From the NCBI GenBank assembly GCA_025449115.1, contig JAHLKC010000010.1, forward strand, positions 124,001 through 188,000: a DNA stretch of 64,000 bases, written 5' to 3'. Of this stretch, positions 60,299 to 64,000 are shown in pieces (the first letter of the stretch is position 1; the number at the start of each line of letters is the position of its first letter). Origin of the DNA: Chytridium lagenaria. Its lineage: Eukaryota; Chytridiomycota; Chytridiomycetes; Chytridiales; Chytridiaceae. Under the pieces are notes generated by a model, which saw nothing but the letters and a program-made list of their open reading frames with translations, did no database searches and was not told where the DNA came from. The position numbers and the translations under genes were made by a program.

Positions 60299-61503
60299 AT
60301 GTCTGGGCTGGTCATAGACTATGCATCTGACAGTGAAGGTGAATTACCGTCCGTTCGGGTTCCTCCAAGACATTAACATTTACCATTAGAAGAAGAAGTT
60401 CCGCTGGAACTAGCTCCACTAGTGAGTTGGCTTAATGAACGTTTTCATGTTGTCTAATTTCTCTTGGTAGCCACCACAAGAATTAGTTCAAATGTAAAGA
60501 ATTTGGCATATTGGCATCAAACTAACGTGGCTTTGCAGAAAACCAGAACTCCCCAAAGATGCCTTACCAAACTTGAAACGAAAGTCTTCAGACAAGTCTG
60601 CCTTAGAAGCAAGAAAAGATGAGGCAAAGAAATTAGATGCTGCTGGCCAATCCTTTGAGGCTTCTTCCGCCGTCGACGAAGCTACCGCGGAACAGCTAAT
60701 CACTCCATCTGCATATTCAAGGCCAATGGATACTGAAATGGACTTGAAGTCTGTCCTGCTCTCGTTTATTCCAACTGGCATTAAACTGTCCCATGACGTT
60801 GAAGGCGAATGCGATCCCAAATTACAGGTTCGAAAGTAACACCACTTATAACTCACTTCTTTTAGGCGAGAATTGTTAAATACACAGAGCTTCGGCGGCA
60901 GGGCACAGTATTTAATAACAATCTTGCAAAAACGCATTCGTTTGCAAATCCAGCGATTATGAGCAAATTAATCGAGTATCTCGGACTTGAGGAGTATGGA
61001 TCCAATTATGATAAGAGCCAGTTTGATCCAGGAGGATTCCCTGTTGAACAATATTATGATGAGATCGGTATGAGTTCCTCTTATCAACACTATCTACACC
61101 CCATTACTTCAAATTTCTCTCGTTTTCCTTCGAAATTCTTATTTCAATCATACATTTTGCTAACACCACCAATTATTTAGTCAAAATACAAAAGAGACGC
61201 GAGCAACAGGCTTTTCAAAATATTGTTGGGGGGTCAGGACCTGGTATGCAATTTGTATCCCATGCTGGTGGGCATCTTCAGGGCACAACGACTCAGGGAG
61301 GATTGAATGTTCAGCCTACCTCAAGCACAGCGGACCAGAGCAGTCAAAGGAAGAAACGAACGCGCTGGGACGAGTTGAGTGCTTTTCTTTGTGTGCATGT
61401 GTGCACGTGTCTCATTTATTGGCTTCTTCCAGTATATTTTTCTTCACATGTGTTAATGTTAAACAAATACCTCCCTTTACATATTTTTAGCAAACAGCAA
61501 TAA
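60299..61503 (+). CDS. SAP30BP: SAP30-binding protein (HCNGP family)
   Basis: SAP30BP (HCNGP) is a nuclear regulator linked to transcription repression and splicing. It starts at ATG 60299: MSGLVIDYASDSEGELPS, matching the acidic family start. After an intron come LKRKSSDKSALEARKDEAKK, then ARIVKYTELRRQGTVFNNNL. The HCNGP core follows: FANPAIMSKLIEYLGLEEYG, SNYDKSQFDPGGFPVEQYYD and EIVKIQKRREQQ, then RKKRTRWD. A final intron joins the stop near 61503. The NP.I..KLI.......G.NY....FDP pattern is diagnostic. Confidence 0.9.
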
Positions 61504-61744
61504 ATTATACGATACGAGACATTTGTAATAAAGACGTTCTATTTATGAGTGCTGTTCCAGTGGAAGCCAGATCTCTTGCATAGTGTTATAAAAGTGAGTG
61601 AAGACAACCAAACGAAATTGTCGTGTGAAACGATGTGCGACGTCGTCTTGACTGGAATTGAACAACCAATGCGAAAAACTGTCGCTTCTCTTTTTGCACC
61701 CCATCAATAATTATCATATTTTGACCTAAAACAGACTACCTCAC
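61504..61744. other. Intergenic, no feature seen
   Basis: About 240 nt between SAP30BP and the next gene on the same strand. No conserved element recognised. Confidence 0.5.
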
Positions 61745-63480
61745 ATGGTACGTTCGTATTTATGTGGTGGAGGTGGGATGTGATTTGATGCGGTGATGGA
61801 GCGCTAGCATCGGTTATGAAAAGAGAGTGTGAATGCGATCATCTGATACAGAATGCATACAGGCGGACGGATGCTTTGAGATTGCATGCATGCTTAAAGT
61901 AATAGCTAACAGCACATACTTGCTTGGTTATAGGCCGATATCACCCCCCAAGCCGCCGAAGTGATCGAAGTTCAGGAGGAGATCATTGCTCCCGCTGCAG
62001 AATCCGAGGTCTTGGTAATCCCTGCTGCCGAAGATGCACCGGCTGTCCCAGTTAAGGAGGAAATATCCTTGAAGGTGGTCATACCTGACGCAATCCCTGT
62101 CGAAGAAGTCGCTGAGCCCGATCAGCAGCCTGCCGCCCCTCCTGCAGCTGAGCCTAAAACTCCCACCACCCCTGGTATGGCTAGGACTGAGAGCAAAGGA
62201 GCCGAGTATGTTGTTAAGATAGCATTTTTATTGGATGTCAAATCTTGTGGATCATTGAATTGACAGCCTTATCTTTTTATGTTGTAGCATCTTCAAAACC
62301 GAGGAAGCCAAGAAGGCCGGTGTTGCCGAGTTTGAAAGAATCAAGAAGGAGCAGGACTTGAAGAAGAAGCAGGAGGCTCTTGAAGCTTCTAAGAAACAGG
62401 AGTTAGAGGCTTTTGAGAAGGCGTAAGTTTTTACTCTTTTGCTTGGATGTGTAAAGCTTACTTCTCTTGCATCATCCCAGACGCATTTTGAAGGAGAAGC
62501 TTGAGGCCGAAGCTATTTCCAAGAAGGTTGGTTTCATCTATTTTTATTGTTGCATTCTTTTACGAAATGTCTAATAAAAGTATCATCTATTTAGGCTGCT
62601 GAAGAGGCCAAGCGTAAGGAAGAGGAGGCGGCTCGCCAGCTTCGGTAGGTTTATTTTTTATAACAGAATGCACCCAATGTTTTCTTTTCTGAAATCCAAC
62701 CCGCTTATTCTGTATTCCTTATTTGTTTATTTTCTCAGTCTTGCTGAGCAGAAAAAGAAGCTTGAGGAGTTTGAGGTGCAGAAGCAGGTGTGTATTTAAT
62801 TTTTTTTAGAATGCGGAAATACTGAGCACCACTGCAGAAGGAAAAGGCTTTGCTTGATGCGGCCCGAATCGCTGAGGAGAAGCGCAAGGAGGCCGAGGCT
62901 TTTGCCAAGCTTGAGGAATTGAAGCGGAAGACGGCCGAGGAGGAGGTCAGTCTCTATTCTAAGAATTATATTAGTTTAATTGTTTTATTGGTATCTAAAT
63001 GATATGATTTGAAGGCTCGCAAGAAGGCTGCTGAAGATGACAAAGGGGCTGAAAGAAGCACGTGAGAAAAGCTTGTTAAGCAGAAGCAGCATGGGAAGTT
63101 TGAGGAGGAGCAGGTTGAAGGTTAGTTTTGCTGTTTTCGATTCCCATCATTACGATATATTTCTAATTAATTGTTATAGGCCATGACCAGCTGAACTGAA
63201 GCTTTCTCGCACGCAGCCGTGAGAGAAGAGGAAGGAGGATGAAAGTTGCAAAGGAGGCTGAGGAGAAGAGGAACAGGATGAGAAAGGCTGCAAAGAGGCA
63301 GCCGAGGCGCTATTGAAGAGCGGTTTGCTAAGGAGGCTGCGGAACGCGCAATTCAGGAAAGCGCATCGCAAAGAAAGGTGAGGAGGACGCGCGTATGCAA
63401 GGAGAAGGCAGAGTGCCGCCAAGCTGAGAGCGGAAGATCCTGAGATGAGTGCATCGCTGCATTCAAAGCATCAGCGGCGA
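61745..63480 (+). CDS. Glu/Lys/Ala-rich coiled-coil protein (3' part disrupted)
   Basis: I do not recognise a family. The first exon appears to hold only the start codon (61745-61747) before a GTACGT donor; exon 2 from 61935 reads ADITPQAAEVIEVQEEIIAP and is acidic and Pro/Ala-rich. Several short exons follow, each a fragment of a long charged coiled coil: IFKTEEAKKAGVAEFERIKK, RILKEKLEAEAISKK, AAEEAKRKEEEAARQLR, LAEQKKKLEEFEVQKQ, LLDAARIAEEKRKEAEAFAK. After about 63040 coding-like segments persist in changing frames with many stops. Fragments of the same composition recur to about 63800. This looks like dense sequencing errors or a decayed 3' end. A cytoskeleton- or microtubule-associated role would fit the composition but is a guess. 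Confidence 0.5.
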
Positions 63481-64000
63481 TTAAGGATACTTCTGTTTTC
63501 GACTTCGTTTTGTTTTTTGAGCTTATCCATTATGCAATTCTTCTCCCTTCTCATTCCTCCTTTAGTCTACACGTGAAATCAAAAAAAGCGTCCTGTCGGC
63601 CTCTTAACGAGCTGCTCTCCGTCGACTCGAGAAGTTATCGCTGAGGAGGAGCAGTCCCGCCAGAACACAGTCTAAGCATCCTAACAGTGGCAATCTCTTC
63701 CCACCCTCCGCCGTCGCTCACAAGGACCATTCTGTCGAAAGGGTTGAGCAAGCCGAACCCCCAAGCCGTGGAGGCGACAAACCGAGGAGGCTGCGAAAGT
63801 GCAGTATTATGTAAAGCAGCACGCGTTTGCTTTCGTGTTCTCCTCCATTCTTGGTTCTCCCCATTCTTGGCCTTGCATTCCAATTCGTTTTTTATCTTCT
63901 TTCGATCATACTGTTCTTATTTGTTTATTTTTATTTATTATTTTTTGTAAGGGCTCCCTCATAGACTTTGTCATCATCAATTAAAACGACCGCCATACAT

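Overview
The window is nuclear DNA of a eukaryote, most likely a flagellated (zoosporic, chytrid-type) fungus. The evidence is: short GT-AG introns (about 40-190 nt) in nearly every gene; an Sfp1-like C2H2 factor typical of fungi; and ciliary genes that non-flagellate fungi lack, namely nephrocystin-4 (33563-40525) and the IQ/AAA protein IQCA1/DRC11 of the axonemal nexin-dynein regulatory complex (25558-29408). I see no bacterial operon, CRISPR array, rRNA, tRNA or transposon. The species cannot be named from the sequence.

Layout. 1-3626 holds an Sfp1-like regulator (minus, cut by the window edge). 5460-6552 is the mitochondrial pyruvate carrier MPC1, spliced from very small exons. 7169-9645 is an unrecognised Ser/Thr/Gly-rich protein. 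10197-11310 is an ALY/REF mRNA export adaptor. 11.3-14.3 kb is poorly resolved and holds diverged repeats. 14282-16392 is a head-to-head pair of universal stress proteins. 18015-23042 is a divergent, apparently non-catalytic kinesin-like coiled-coil protein. 23386-25514 is a probable proteasome assembly chaperone 1 facing adenylate kinase 3, with only 24 nt between start codons. Then come IQCA1/DRC11, ERH, an ornithine decarboxylase antizyme with a TCC-TGA +1 frameshift site, and nephrocystin-4.

From 40.6 to 61.5 kb the genes are tightly packed on alternating strands: DHX37 helicase, UBC12, mitochondrial uL13, PSMD5, UTP15, mitochondrial uL23, TYSND1-like peroxisomal protease, ZZZ3-like Myb/ZZ protein, NDUFA1, OTUD6B, SLX4, USE1-like SNARE, MED22, PEX26-like protein and SAP30BP. 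Several neighbours share promoter space of 24-115 nt, and two convergent pairs end 3 nt apart or overlap by 8 nt. The window closes with a Glu/Lys/Ala-rich coiled-coil gene whose frame disintegrates after about 63.0 kb.

Functional themes: rRNA processing (UTP15, DHX37), mitochondrial supply and translation (MPC1, AK3, uL13m, uL23m, NDUFA1), protein turnover (PSMD5, PAC1-like, UBC12, OTUD6B, antizyme), peroxisomes (TYSND1-like, PEX26-like) and cilia (NPHP4, IQCA1).

One caution applies throughout. Many conserved genes are broken by single-nucleotide frame changes, mostly in homopolymers. Housekeeping genes are hit as often as others, so residual indel errors in the assembly are more likely than gene decay. 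Spliced models were built by eye, and exon edges should be read with that in mind.
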